Positions 46,071 through 57,929 of a DNA stretch of 64,000 bases are shown here, piece after piece. The notes beneath the pieces are model-generated. The model was not told the origin of the DNA. It did no database searches and worked only from the letters and a program-made list of their open reading frames with translations. Location of the stretch: the NCBI RefSeq assembly GCF_008728515.1, contig NC_044977.1, positions 186,981,987 to 187,045,986 of the forward strand, written 5' to 3'. This DNA is from Papio anubis (lineage: Eukaryota; Chordata; Mammalia; Primates; Cercopithecidae). Position numbers and translations under genes: made by a program. The number at the start of each line of letters is the position of its first letter. Positions within the stretch are counted from its first letter, which is position 1.

Positions 46071-46215
46071 TTTGTCATTTGAAAGTCATTGAGGGCTTGC
46101 AAGCAGGGAAGCGTATCATGGACCAAAATGCATTAGGAAGGAAATTATAGAAGTGGATTTCTGTGCAGTGAGCTAGAGGGAGAAAAGGCTATTGTAGAAG
46201 TCTAAAATGAGGTTA
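46071..46215 (+). repeat. Ancient repeat, right flank of MLT2
   Basis: TTGAGGGCTTGCAAGCAGGG and AAAAGGCTATTGTAGAAGTC line up with GGAGGATTTTGCACAAAGG and TGGCTACTGCAATGCTCCAG of the larger copy at 42645-43800. Confidence 0.4.
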
Positions 46216-48458
46216 TGATAAAATCAATTCACATGGAAAAAGTCAAAGATGAGAAAGAATGTGAAAATAAAATATAAGTACTGTCATTTGCATTTATCAT
46301 GTATTTGTCATTCAATGAGTCTTTAGGACTCTATTCTTTGCCTTGTGAGCCAATAGATTTATAAAAGGCAGGAGGACACAAATTCTAGACAGCAGGCATG
46401 GAATCTCATACAGAATGTAGATTCCATAGTTAGTTTCAGCTGACTATCCAACAATCATTTTCTCCACTATTTCTTGTTGAAATAATTTGTGCATTTATTA
46501 AATATTTTTGAGTGACTCTATATACAAGAAATGTTTTTGTATCCAGAGTACAGATCAAGATCTACATGGAAATTAAACCCCTCTCCAGTCCCATGGGGAT
46601 GATTTTAACAAGTCTAAGTTGGTTCTGGTGATTTCACTCCCTTAGTCATTTAATGGTTTAAACATGGACACAAAATACAATTTTTTCCAATGAGATCTAA
46701 TTAACCTGCAATTAGGTAGCTGACTAAATACCGCAGGGAATGGTGTTATATCAGGAACTCAGTGTTCTCTGTTGCTGGCAGTTTGCCTACTCAGCCGTGG
46801 CTGTAGCCAGTGCAAATATATGTTTTAGGGTGAGTGCAAATACATGTTTTTGCATTACAAATTTTGGGCAGTACAGCAAAGTTCTTCCTCCAGAGGATCT
46901 GGTCTCCCCTTTATTCAAAGAGTCCTGGGTCTGTAAACTGACTTAAGTTTGGCAATTTATTGGCCATGGATCTGTTTTATGATACATGTTAGACTTTAGT
47001 TCAGTTGATCTAGAACTTTTCTGCTATATCGACCAAGGAACAATTTAATAGATTATTCATCTACTTCACCTCTTGGAATACAATGATCAACTAACCTGTG
47101 CCATAAGTCTCTAGGAGTCAGCCTCTTCCAGTTGCTGCTTTGTCGCTACGGCAACCACACCTTTGGTGACCAAGTGCTCCTACTAGGCCTCTGCTACTCT
47201 GGGATAAGATTATCTCTGTTACGTTTGTATTTCCCAACTTAGTGGCAGCAGTTCTCAATTTAATTTCTGACCTACAGAAAAGAACAACCACAAAGCTCTT
47301 CAGAGATACAGGTGCTCCTCTCCCAAATTTATTTCTCAGCCTTGGTGAAAGATGTGAAATCAGGACACTCCAGGAGGAAGTGAGCAGGCCTTGCATGATC
47401 AATCCTCTCTAACTTTCCAATCTCCCTAAGCCTTTGGATTCATTCAGTGTACACTAAGCCAGCTCTGGCATTTCAGTTTCATTTCATGTAGGCCACCTTT
47501 TGATATGCATTTCAGCCAGCCAATTACACAAAAAGTTAGAGATGTTTCTAATCATCCAAGTTACAGCATTATATCCAGAATATTTGCTTAGTATACCCAT
47601 ATCAATAAATTTACCTGATTCAACTTTATGTTCCTTTCTCCACTGTCCCACACCTTCCATATTCATTCCCATAAATATCCCCTGGATATCTATCTACATA
47701 AAGTAGAAAAGCCCTTTCAGGGCCTGCTGGGACTTGAGCCTAGTTACAGGCCTAAAAAGGAAGGAGGGATATTAGGGATGGGTCTTGAGGAGACTCAGCA
47801 GTGTTTTGCAAAGCAACTGCCTAAGAGGAAACCATATACATTTCTCAGGAATGCCAGAGTTAATCTCCTGAGACAGGGATAGAATGGCAACTTCTACTGA
47901 TACATGAAACTCATCCGAATTTAGGAGTTTAGTGTCTCTGGTTTTATCAGAAACTTCACATCTGTCCCTATTCCCATTTTCAGGACCCCATCCTACCCCA
48001 ATCAAATATCCTTGTTTTAGCAGCAAAACCCTGAGACGCTGATGATTCAGTTTGTGTTATAATTCAGCCACTTGCGGAATGAGGCTATGGGTTTGGTTTT
48101 CAACAATCTCAGCTCTGCTGCTGTAGGGTATATGGATTTCTTTCAGGGAGGAAGTAAAATCTTTCAGGTCATGTATGCAAGTGCTTGAGCTGGAAATTTG
48201 AATTCCTGAGCTTACTGTTTTCTTTCTTCACTTTGTCTAGCACAATTAGCAGTAACTTTTCAATCTCATTATACTTATTAGTTCGACAAAAGTGTTTTGT
48301 TATCAAATACTCTGTGTTTATACATTTCTGTGCACACACATATACACTCCCACTTTCTTTCTGTTATATGTGTTATGAAATTTCAAAAAAATGTTTTCAG
48401 TTTGTTTTCTAAGGACATAAGGTCATCTCTTTGAACTCTTGTGAGTTGTGTGATAGGT
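46216..48458 (-). other. Unassigned; possibly degraded ERVL/MaLR internal sequence
   Basis: The texture from about 46690 to 48185 (many short frames, phrases such as CTACTCAGCCGTGGCTGTAG near 46789) resembles antisense internal sequence of an old ERVL-like element. I could not identify any domain. Several frames up to 94 codons are present on both strands. None is called a gene. Confidence 0.3.
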
Positions 48459-48459
48459 A

Positions 48460-48755
48460 GATTTTTTTTGTTTTTTATTTTTTGAGATGAAATTTCACTG
48501 TTGTCGCCCAGGCTGGACTGCAATAGCACGATCTCAGCTCACTGCAACCTCCACCTCCCGGGTTCAAGCAATTCTCCTGTCTCAGCCTCCTGAGTAGCTG
48601 GGATTACAGGCGGCCGCCACCACACCAGTCTAATTTTTGTATTTTTAGGTAGACATGGGATTTCACCATGTTGGCGAGGCTGACATCAGGTGATCCACCC
48701 TCATTGGCCTCCCAAAGTGCTGGGATTACAGGTGTGAGCAACCGCGCCTGGCCAA
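48460..48755 (-). mobile_element. AluS-type
   Basis: A T-rich start, then TCACTGTTGTCGCCCAGGCT, CTCACTGCAACCTCCACCTC and GCAACCGCGCCTGGCC. A short deletion in the right part removes CTCGAACTCCTGACC-type bases. Confidence 0.92.
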
Positions 48756-48975
48756 GATGGTATTTTTTTTAACGTCTGCAGCCATCTTCTAACTAAGAGG
48801 GGATGAGACCTTACAATTAGAAAGAACCTGAGCCCTTGATGATTTCATTGATTTACTGACTCAACCAATCATCACCCACCCTACTACTGAACTTTCTGTT
48901 ACAGGAAATGACAATATCCCTGTTGTTTAAGCCAGTTTGAGTTGAGTATTCTGTTACTCGCATTAGATTATTTTA
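48756..48975 (+). mobile_element. MLT1-type LTR 3' fragment
   Basis: AAGAACCTGAGCCCTTGATG, then TTGTTTAAGCCAGTTTGAGT and TATTCTGTTACTCGCAT match the LTR end. The Alu probably inserted into this LTR. Confidence 0.55.
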
Positions 48976-49771
48976 ACTGTTACAAATATTTTAAAGAGTT
49001 GGCCAGAAATATTTGAGTCAATACATTTTAGGGTAGGAGAAAACCTTTGGCATCATGTACTGTCATATGGTATGTCATTGTGGAGTAAGTGTGTGACGGT
49101 GCCAGTGCTAAAATCCAGATAATCTCATTCCGATTTCATTGTTCTGTCTTCTGCATTAGGCAGTGCATAATTTTTCTAATATCCTATTTTTGTTCTAATA
49201 TAAAGGGTTTATTATCCATATTTGTTTGCCTTCAGTTCTTACCTGAAAGATTACCTGAAATCATTTGAAAAATATTTTTTCTGATTAGTAACTAGTGTGA
49301 TATATATATAATCTTATTGTACCAAAGAGGTTAATTCTTTTTCTCTATATCCTGACATTACACAAAATAAAAGCTCTCCTAGTGAACTCACACTGTTTCT
49401 CAGCTATCCATCTCACAAATGGGTTGTCCAAAACTCTCATCTGTTTCACATAGAACACATCTATCTTGTTCTTTGAAAGTTGCAAAGAATAACCCAAACT
49501 GAACTGAAATGAGTTCTTTGTCACAGCTTTCAAACCTGTCAAATGAGGAGGATGAAAGATGATTGGCAAATAGTGTGGCTTGTCAACTCCTCAATCATGT
49601 GCAATAAAATCTAAAATGATAGATGTTGTGATGGCCAACATTTTTATATACTGTATTTCACTTATGAAAAACACTGGAAAGTTTACAAGGTCATAAACAT
49701 TCAGCATAGTTATGCTACTTTTCTTAGAAATTTTAAGAACTTTGTCTCTATCTGTTCTATTAGTTTTAGGA

Positions 49772-49804
<33 letters not shown>

Positions 49805-51021
49805 AAAAGGAGTTTAAAAATATTAGACACGACTTCAGTGTTAGAGATCACTGGGTCTAGACCCAGACTTTGAAAATGGAAGAAACTGAGATGTGACAAG
49901 GAGTGATATGGTTACCTGACAAGAAATGCCAGCAGTCACCAGAAGCTGGAAGAGTCAAGCAACATCTTCTATCCAAGAGTCTCTGGAGGGAGAATGGCTC
50001 TGACAACAACTAGATGACAGTCTAATGATAATGATTTCAGGTTTCTGACGTCTAGGTCTATGAGAGGATAATTTTCTGTTTTATTAAGCAACCAAATATA
50101 TGGTAACTGTTACAGTAGTCTAAGAAACCGAATACACTATTTTATCCAGCTGTATAATGTTTTCCAGGTGTTCTGGTGTAGGCACAGAGATGATAGATAG
50201 TTGAGTTCTTTTTGAAATGATGATGGAGAGAGCAAAGGGAATGGAATGCTGTGTGTCTTCAAATAAATGACTACAATCGTGAAATGTGGAACCTAAGCTG
50301 GCCAAGAGGAAAAATGAAGATAAAATGGGGCTGATGGATAATGAAAATATAAAAGTATCAAACTTTAGAAGCCATGACTTGCTTGAAGAAACATTATGAA
50401 TGCACAGTACCTGTTAAAAGACATTACATGTTGAATGAAATTAAATTACAAGGTCAGGGTTCGTTTTGTATAGACAACCTCAAAATTTAGTGGTGAATAA
50501 TAATCTGGAGACATTTAAAAATTGGAGGTGTTGTAAACTGGAGACATAATGAAGGAAAGCACTTTCCAGATGTATATCAGGAACTTCACCCTATACAGTG
50601 AAAACTGAACTATTAAATTGCCAGCATATATATTTATAAAATACTGGGTTCAATTACTCATTGAGAACCAGAAGAATGAAACACCTCAACAAATATTTTG
50701 ATTCTGTCAATACTCCTTTTCCTTTACATAAGGAAAGTCCTTTAAATTTTAATGTTCTCTATTTTAAGTATGAATTAGTATATGCCTCTGGGATTCACTT
50801 CATATAAAATTTCTAGATAATATTTTCACAAAGATGTTAGAGATCATCAAATTACTTTTGGTTATAAGCACATTCTATGATACTTGAGTCATTTTTTGTG
50901 TAAAGTACTGGACATAGGCTTTAATTCTATGCCAGATAGATTCATTTGATTCAATTTGATACAAAATCTGCATGCAGTATTTAATGAGCATCTATTCTGC
51001 CTAAGGCTCATCCTGGACCTA
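48976..51021. other. Unassigned, with one microsatellite
   Basis: No gene or repeat family is recognised besides the (CA)n at 49771-49802. A 102-codon minus frame at 49899-49591 runs through the CA tract and is not a gene. Confidence 0.45.
49771..49802. repeat. (CA)n microsatellite
   Basis: About 15 uninterrupted CA units. Confidence 0.93.
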
Positions 51022-51023
51022 TA

Positions 51024-51819
51024 CAGCAGTTCCCCCTTATCTGCAGGGGATACAGTCCAAGACTCCCAATGGATGTGTAAAACCATGAATAGTGCCAAAT
51101 CCCACATACACTGTGTTTTTTCTTATACATATGCACCTATAACATTTAATTTAATTAATATGAAGCTAATCTGGCACATGTTGCCACCAGTGATGTTTTC
51201 TGTTTGTGTCTCATCCCCAAATTGAATGTATTTCACATTGGATCTATGCACTTATCACACACTGTGGCCATAACTTTTGCAGTTTAAGGCGCAGCAGCAA
51301 AACTACCATGAATTTCTTTTTTCTTCTTCACAATTTCACAAACAGAAGATTAACTTTTAGATAGATGTTAGCCACCTCAGCATACAACATTTTTTTCTTT
51401 CCTTATTAAGTCAAAACCTTTTACCTTTTTACCTAAAGAAGGCACTTTACTGCTTCCGCTTGGCATCTCTGACTTGCCAGTAAAACTACTCGTGTGCTTT
51501 GGGGCCACTATTACATAAAATAAGCGTTCTTTGAGCAAAAGTATTATAATAGTGTGACAGTTCATCTAATAACTGAGGGGCCGCTAATTGACTTAAAAAT
51601 GGTTCGTGTTTAGTGTGGATATGCTGGACAAAGGAATGATTCACTCCCTGGGTGGGACAAAGCAGTATAGCATATTTCATCCTGCTACTCAGAATGGCAT
51701 GGAATTTAAAACTTAGGAGTTGCTTATTTCTGAAATTTTCGATTTAATATTTTCTCCGCAGTTGACTATGGGTAACTGACACTGAAGGAAGCAAAACCAT
51801 GAATAAGGGGCAACCACTC
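51024..51819 (+). mobile_element. Tigger3-type non-autonomous DNA transposon
   Basis: The left end CAGCAGTTCCCCCTTATCTG and the right end (AATAAGGGGCAACCACTC) are inverted repeats of a Tigger terminus, flanked by TA (51022-51023 and 51820-51821). GGATACAGTCCAAGACTCCC after the left end fits Tigger3. The roughly 800-base interior encodes no transposase, as expected for a deletion derivative. Strand is arbitrary. Confidence 0.82.
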
Positions 51820-51821
51820 TA

Positions 51822-52627
51822 TCTTGAGTAGAGTTGATCCCCTGTCTATAATCATCTTCCACTTAAGTGAAGGTGAAGCTTAAAGGAATATGATGTAAAC
51901 TGGACAAACGATATCATAAATGTGTTTTTCATTTGGGTCAGCTATCTTTACTCTCTCTGTTGCTTCACAGATCAGAAAAAATATTCCTCTCTGGCCTATC
52001 TGGTGGTTAATATCCTTCAGAATAACGAAGAGTAGTCCTCGCCAAATGTGTCAAGAAGTTCTCATTTCAAAAGAAAGAGGTGGGTGGCTTCGGCTGGGTT
52101 TTGGAGTCAGAGTGCTACGCCAGATCCATATCTGAATCCTTTGTCTTATTCTCTAAATGTTTTATGTCATTCAGAGATACATACATACAATCATACTGTC
52201 ATTGTGTCATTCAAAGTTCATATCTATAAAGAGCCAACTCTTGCCACTTTGTCATTGAATAGAGTGCCTTGAAATCTAAAATTTCTCCCTGCAAAGAGTG
52301 ATGGGCTGACGGATATTTAACAATTTATTCTGTGATGCTGACCTGAGCCCCTGCTAATAATAGTAGCCAATTTCCGTGGCTTGAATACAATCACTGTTTC
52401 AATTTGTCAAGCCAGAGTCACTGAGTGCAAAGTTGTAAAGAGATGTGCAGTAGTTCACTGTTGCATAGTATGAATTATTTCTAACATAGAGATACAAAAG
52501 AGGTAAATAATTTCAAAAGCATTGATAGGAATAAAATGTATTAAAATAACTAAGACATATTTTGAGCACTCATTATCTCTGTTTCTAAATGTAATTTATT
52601 TGATTGTAAATTTATGTAATTTTATTT
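51822..52627. other. Unassigned, no feature seen
   Basis: No recognisable repeat or gene lies before the AluJ. Confidence 0.45.
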
Positions 52628-52928
52628 TTAATGTATATATTTTTTAATACAGGGTCTCACTTCGTTGCCCAGGCTAGAGTGTAATGGCACAATATAGCTC
52701 ACTGCCACCTTGAATTCCTAGGCTCAAGTGATCCTTCCACCTTAATGTGTCCAGTAGCTGAGGCTACAGGCACTGGCTACTACATCTGGCTAGTTTTTTT
52801 AAAAAATTTTTTTATGTGGAGCTAGGGTCTCACCATCTTGCCCAGGTTAGTCTCAAACTCCTTGGCTAAAGCTATCCTTCTGTCTCAGCCTCCCAAAGTG
52901 CTGGGATTACATGCCACCGTGCCCAGCC
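52628..52928 (-). mobile_element. AluJ, old
   Basis: CAGGGTCTCACTTCGTTGCC, then TGAATTCCTAGGCTCAAGTG and CTCCCAAAGTGCTGGGATTA, strongly diverged, complete in reverse. Confidence 0.88.
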
Positions 52929-53159
52929 AATACTGTATTTAACAACTGATCTGCAACATTCTTGAAATGTTATCAGCTCTCATGATATCGTATGAACTGA
53001 CACCAGTCTACTGACTACAACCTCATCAAAATGGTTCTCCTGGTATATACCTCCTCTTTTGTATCATGACTCCCTCTGTCTTAGTTTTTTGCCATGTTTT
53101 GTGTGGGAGCTGACTTGCTTTGAAAAGGCACGAGGAGAATGAACTTTCTGAGGCTTATC
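52929..53159. other. Unassigned
   Basis: No recognisable feature lies between AluJ and the split LTR. Confidence 0.4.
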
Positions 53160-53460
53160 ATGCTGCCTAATCTGGTAGGAAGAATTCCAAGATAACCTTC
53201 AAATAAGTGAAACTCTTAAATAATCCTCTCTGCTTATTGTGGATGGAAACTAACTTACTTCTAGCAAAGGTGGTGCAAGAGTCAATCTTGTGATTGTCAG
53301 ATGCCATCTTTGAAGACTGGAGAGATCCTCCTGCTGGCATTGAAGAAGTAAGCTGTCATGCTGTAAGAGGGCCTGTGAGAGGGTCACATGGCAAGAAACT
53401 GAATTCTACCAATAACTATGTCAGTTAAGGAAATGACCCAGAGCTCCAGAGAGAAATACA
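53160..53460 (+). mobile_element. MLT1-type LTR, left piece, split by Tigger1
   Basis: GCATTGAAGAAGTAAGCTGT, then GCAAGAAACTGAATTCTACC and GACCCAGAGCTCCAGAG follow an MLT1-type LTR. The next part of that LTR (CCCTGAGCTAAGGACTCAGC) is found at about 60312, beyond the Tigger1. Confidence 0.55.
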
Positions 53461-53764
53461 GGCACAATTGGTTTTGTTGTGCTTTGCTTTATTGTGTTTA
53501 AGATGTATTGCTCTTTTTTAATTGGAAGTCTGTGGCAACCCTGTGTCCAGTATGTTTATCAATGCCAGGTTTTCAGCAATATATGTCCACTTTGGGTCTC
53601 CGTGTTACATTTTGGTGATTCTCCCAATATTCAAACTTCTCCACTATTACATCTGTTATAGTGATCTGTAATCACTGATTTTTGGTGTTACTACGGTAAT
53701 TATTTTGGGGTGCCATGAACCATGCTCACATAAGACAGTTAACTTAATTAATACATGTGTGTGT

Positions 53765-56700
53765 TTGTTGTTTATTTTTTTTAATTTTTATTTTTAGTGG
53801 GTAAATGGTAGATATATGTATATTTATGGGGTACATGAGGTATTTGGATAGAGGCATGTAATGTGAAATAATCACATCATGGAGAATGAAGTATCCATCT
53901 CCTCAACCAATTATCCTTTGTGTTAGAGACAATCCAAATGCACTCTTGTAGTTATTTAAAAATGTACAATTACATTACTATTGACTATAATCACCCTGTT
54001 GTGCTATCAAATAGCAGGACCTATTCCTTCTAACTATCTCCTAAACCTCCCACATCTACCCCACCACCCTCCACCCCTTCCCAGCCTCTGGTAACCATCC
54101 TTCCACTCTCTATGTTCTTGAATTCAATTGCTTTGATTTTTAGATCCCACAAACAAGTGAGAATATGCAACATTCATCCTTTTGTGCCCGCCTTATTTCA
54201 TTTAGCACAATGATCTCTAGTTCTACCCATGTTGTTGCAAGAGACAGGACCTCATTCTTTTTAGTGTCTGAATGGTACTCCATTGTGTATATATACCACA
54301 TTTGGCTTATCCATTCATCTGTTGATGGACACGTAGGTTACCTCAAATCTTAGCTATTGTAAACGGTATACAAACATGAGAGTGCAGATATCTCTTCAAT
54401 ACACCTCTATCCTTTCTTTTGGTTATATACCCAGCAGAAAGATCACTGGATTATATTGGTAGCTATATTGTTAGTATGTTGAGGAACCTCCAAACTGTTC
54501 CCAATAGTGGTGGTACTAATTTACATTCCCAACATCAGTGTACAAGTGTTCCCTTTTCTCCACATTCTCGCCTGACCTTTGCCTGATATTTGGATATAAG
54601 GCATTTTAACTAGGGCGAGATGCTATCCCTAGTCTTGTTTTGCAGTTTTCTGATGATCAGTGATGTTGAACACCTTTTTCATATGACAGTTTGTCACTTG
54701 TGTGTCTTTTTTGAGAAATACCTATTCAAATACTTTGCCCATTTTTGATCAGATTATTAAATTTTTCCCTATAGTGTTGTTTGAGCTCCTTTCTGATTAT
54801 TAATATTCTGATTATTCTGAATAATATTCTGATTATTAATCACTTGTCAGATGGGTAATTTTCAAATATTTTATCCCATTCTGTGGGTTGTATCTTCATT
54901 TTGTTGATTGTTTCATTTGCTGTGCAGAAGCTTTTTAACTTCGTGTGATAGGATATTGTTCAAGAAATTTTTGCTCAGACCAAGGTTCTGGAGATTTTCT
55001 CCAACAACTTCTTGTAGTAGTTTTGTACTTTGAGGTCTTAGATTTAAGTATTCAATCCATTTTGATTTCATTTTTGTATATGGTGAGAGACGGGTCTAGT
55101 TTCATTCTTCTGCACATGGATATCCAGTTTTTTCAGCCCCATTTATTGGAGAGATTGTCTTTTCCCCTGTGTGTGTTCATGGTGACTTTGTCAAAAATAA
55201 GTTTACTGTAGTGTGTGCATTTGTTCCACTGGTCTATGTCTATTTTTATACTAGACCAGTGCTATTTTGGTTACTCTAGCTCTGTAGTATAATTTAAAGT
55301 CAGGTAATGTGATTTCTCCATTTTTTTTTTTCTTTTTGCTCAGGATAGCTTAGCTATTCTGGTCTTTTGTGGTTCCACATAAATTTTAGGATTGTTTTTT
55401 CTATTTCTGTGAAGAATGTCATTGGTATTTTGATAGGAATGGTACTGTATCTATAGATTGCCTTGGGTAGCATGGAGATTTTGTCAACATTAATTCTTCC
55501 ATATAATGAATATGGAATATATTTGAGTTATTTGTGTCCTCTTCAATTTCTTTCATCAGTGATTTATAGTTTTCATTGTAGTAATCTTTCACTTCTTTGG
55601 TTAAATTAATTCCTAAATATTTTATTTTATTTGTAGCTAATATAAATGAGATTATGTTTTTTATCAGATTGTTCACTATTGGCGTATAGAAATGCTAATG
55701 ATTTTTGTACATTGACCTTGTATCCTGCAACGCTACTGAATTTGATAGTTCTAATAATTTTTTTGTTGAGTCTACAGGTTTTTCCAAATATAAGATCACA
55801 TCATCTGCAAACAAGAATAATTTGACTCCTTCCTTTCCAATTTCAATGCCCTTTATATATTTCCTTTGTCTGACTGCTCTAGCTAGAACTTTCAGTACTC
55901 TGTTGACTAACAATGGTGAAAATGGGCAGCCTTGTCGTGTTTCAAATCTTAGAGGAAGGGCTTTCAGTTTTTCCTCATTCAGTATGATACTAGCTGTGGG
56001 TCTCCTATCTATCGCTTTTATTATGTTAAGGAACATTCCTTCTATATACAGTTTTAAAAATATTTTTCCCAATAAGGGATGTGGAATTTTATCAAATGCT
56101 TTTACAGCTTCAATTGAAATGATCATATGATGTTTATCCTTCATTCGGTTGATATAATGTATCATATTGATTGATTTGTGTATGTTGAACCACCCTTCCA
56201 TCCCAGGGATAAATCCCACCTTGTCATGATGAATGGTCTTTCTAATGTATTGTTGAATTCAGTTTGCTAGTTTTTCATTCAGGATGTTTACATCAATTTT
56301 CAACAGAAATATTGGTGCTATAGTTTTGTTTTTGTGGTGTTTTTGTCTGATTTTGGTATCAGGGAAATACTGACTTATAGGATGAGTGTGAAAGTATTCT
56401 CTCCTCTATTTTTTGAAATAGTTTGAGTTGCGTTGGTATTAGCTAGCTCTTTTTTAAATGTTTGGTAGAATTCAGCAGTGAAGCCATCAGGTCCTGGACT
56501 TTTCTTTACTGGGAGACTTTTTATTACAGCTTCAATCTCCTTACTTGTTATTGGTTTCTTCAGGTTTTGGATTTCTTCCTGGCTTAATCTTGGTAGGCTT
56601 TATGTGTCTAGGAATTTGTACATTTCCTCTAGATTTTCCAATTTATTGGCATAGAGTTGCTTATAGTAGTCACTAACAATCCTTTGAATTTCTGCAGTAT

Positions 56701-57757
56701 CAGTTGTAATGTCTCTTTTTTCTTATTTCTGATTTTATTTACTTGCATCTTCTCTTTTTTTTCTTAATTAGTCTGCCTAAAGGGTCAATTTTGTTTAACT
56801 TTTCAAAAACCAACCTTTTGTTTCCCTGATCTTTTGTATTGTTTTCTTCCTTTCAACTTTATTTGTTTCTGCTGTGACCTTTATTACTTCTTTTCCTCTA
56901 CTGACTTGGGGCCTGATTTGCTCTTGTATTTCTGCTTCTTTAAGATGCATCATTAGATTGTCTATTGGAAACTTTTCCTCAATTTTTATGTAGGCACTTA
57001 CAGCTTAATCATTTCTGCTGTTACAGGACTCTGATGCTTTTTTCAGTACGCCAATTCCATCTTTCAGCTTCAGAATTTCTGCTTCATTCTTTTTAATTGT
57101 TTCAATCTCTTTGTTAATTTACCTGATAGAATTCTGAATTTCTTCTGTGTTATCTTGAACTCCTTTGAGTTTTCTCAGCACAGTTATCGTGAAATCTCTG
57201 TTTCAAAAGGCACACATCTCTGTTTCTCCAGGATTGGTTCCTAGTGGCTTGTTTAGTTCAATTGGTGAGGCCATCTTTTCCTGGATGGCATTGATGCTAG
57301 ATGTTTGTTACCGCCTAAGCATTGAAGACTTGGTTATTTTTTGTAAACTTCACTGTCTGGGCTTGTTTGTAGTCAACCTTCTTGGGAAGCCTTTCCAGAT
57401 ATTTGAAAGGGCTTGGTGCTGTGATCTAAGCTGTATCTTTTCAGCTCTAATAGGATAGCACTGAGTTTAATGCCTCACAATTGCTGTGTTCTCCCTCTCC
57501 GGCACCCAGCGATGCTTTCCTCACCAAGCCTCTGCTGCTGCGGGTTGTGGGAGGGGTGGTGTCAGCAATTCAAGACTTTTTAAAACATTTCTTCAGTGAC
57601 TCTTCCAGTAATATAAAGATAAAACCAGGTACTATGAGTGCTGATCTAATTTTTTATTCTTACAAAGGTGTTTTTCTATGTTGATAGTTGTTAAATTGAT
57701 GTCCTTGTAAGGGGAACCATCTGTGGAGCCTTTCATTCCGCCATCATGCTCCATCTC
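53765..57757 (-). mobile_element. L1MA/L1M-type LINE-1, antisense, both ends present, internal deletion
   Basis: The 3' end (TTTTTATTTTTAGTGGGTAA) is at the left. The 5' UTR is at the right, ending with CATTCCGCCATCATGCTCC. ORF2 can be followed from about 54160 to 57010. It then joins ORF1/5' UTR sequence (ATTTCTGCTTCATTCTTTTT near 57077), so most of ORF1 and the ORF2 endonuclease are missing. Flanking TACATGTGTGTGTT (53751 on) and AATGGGTGTGTT (57766 on) suggest a target duplication inside Tigger1. Confidence 0.85.
55419..56219 (-). pseudogene. L1 ORF2 reverse transcriptase fragment
   Basis: The 174-codon frame at 56219-55695 carries I-S-I-E-A-V-K-A-F-D-K-I (a position where the RT family has D-A-E-K-A-F), then R-Q-G-C-P-F-S-P-L, and F-A-D-D-V-I-L-Y-L-E with the catalytic Asp pair intact. 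The next frame (55676-55419) continues with N-K-I-K-Y-L-G-I-N-L-T-K-E-V. Frameshifts separate them, and the endonuclease is deleted, so no functional ORF2p can result. This copy is more diverged than the L1PA at 32-34 kb. Confidence 0.88.
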
Positions 57758-57929
57758 TCTCCCTAAATGGGTGTGTTCTGACTACTCCACCAAGCAACCA
57801 TTCTCCTGTCTCTTTCCCTCCCTTTCTATAGTAGTCCTCCCTATTCTCTGAGAGACAATGATATTGAAATAAGGCCAATTACAGTAATAAACCTACAGTG
57901 GTCTCTCAGTGTTCATGTGAAATAAAGAG

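Noticed and set aside
55705..56130. 141-codon plus-strand frame
   Set aside because: It is the antisense shadow of the L1 ORF2 RT region on the minus strand.
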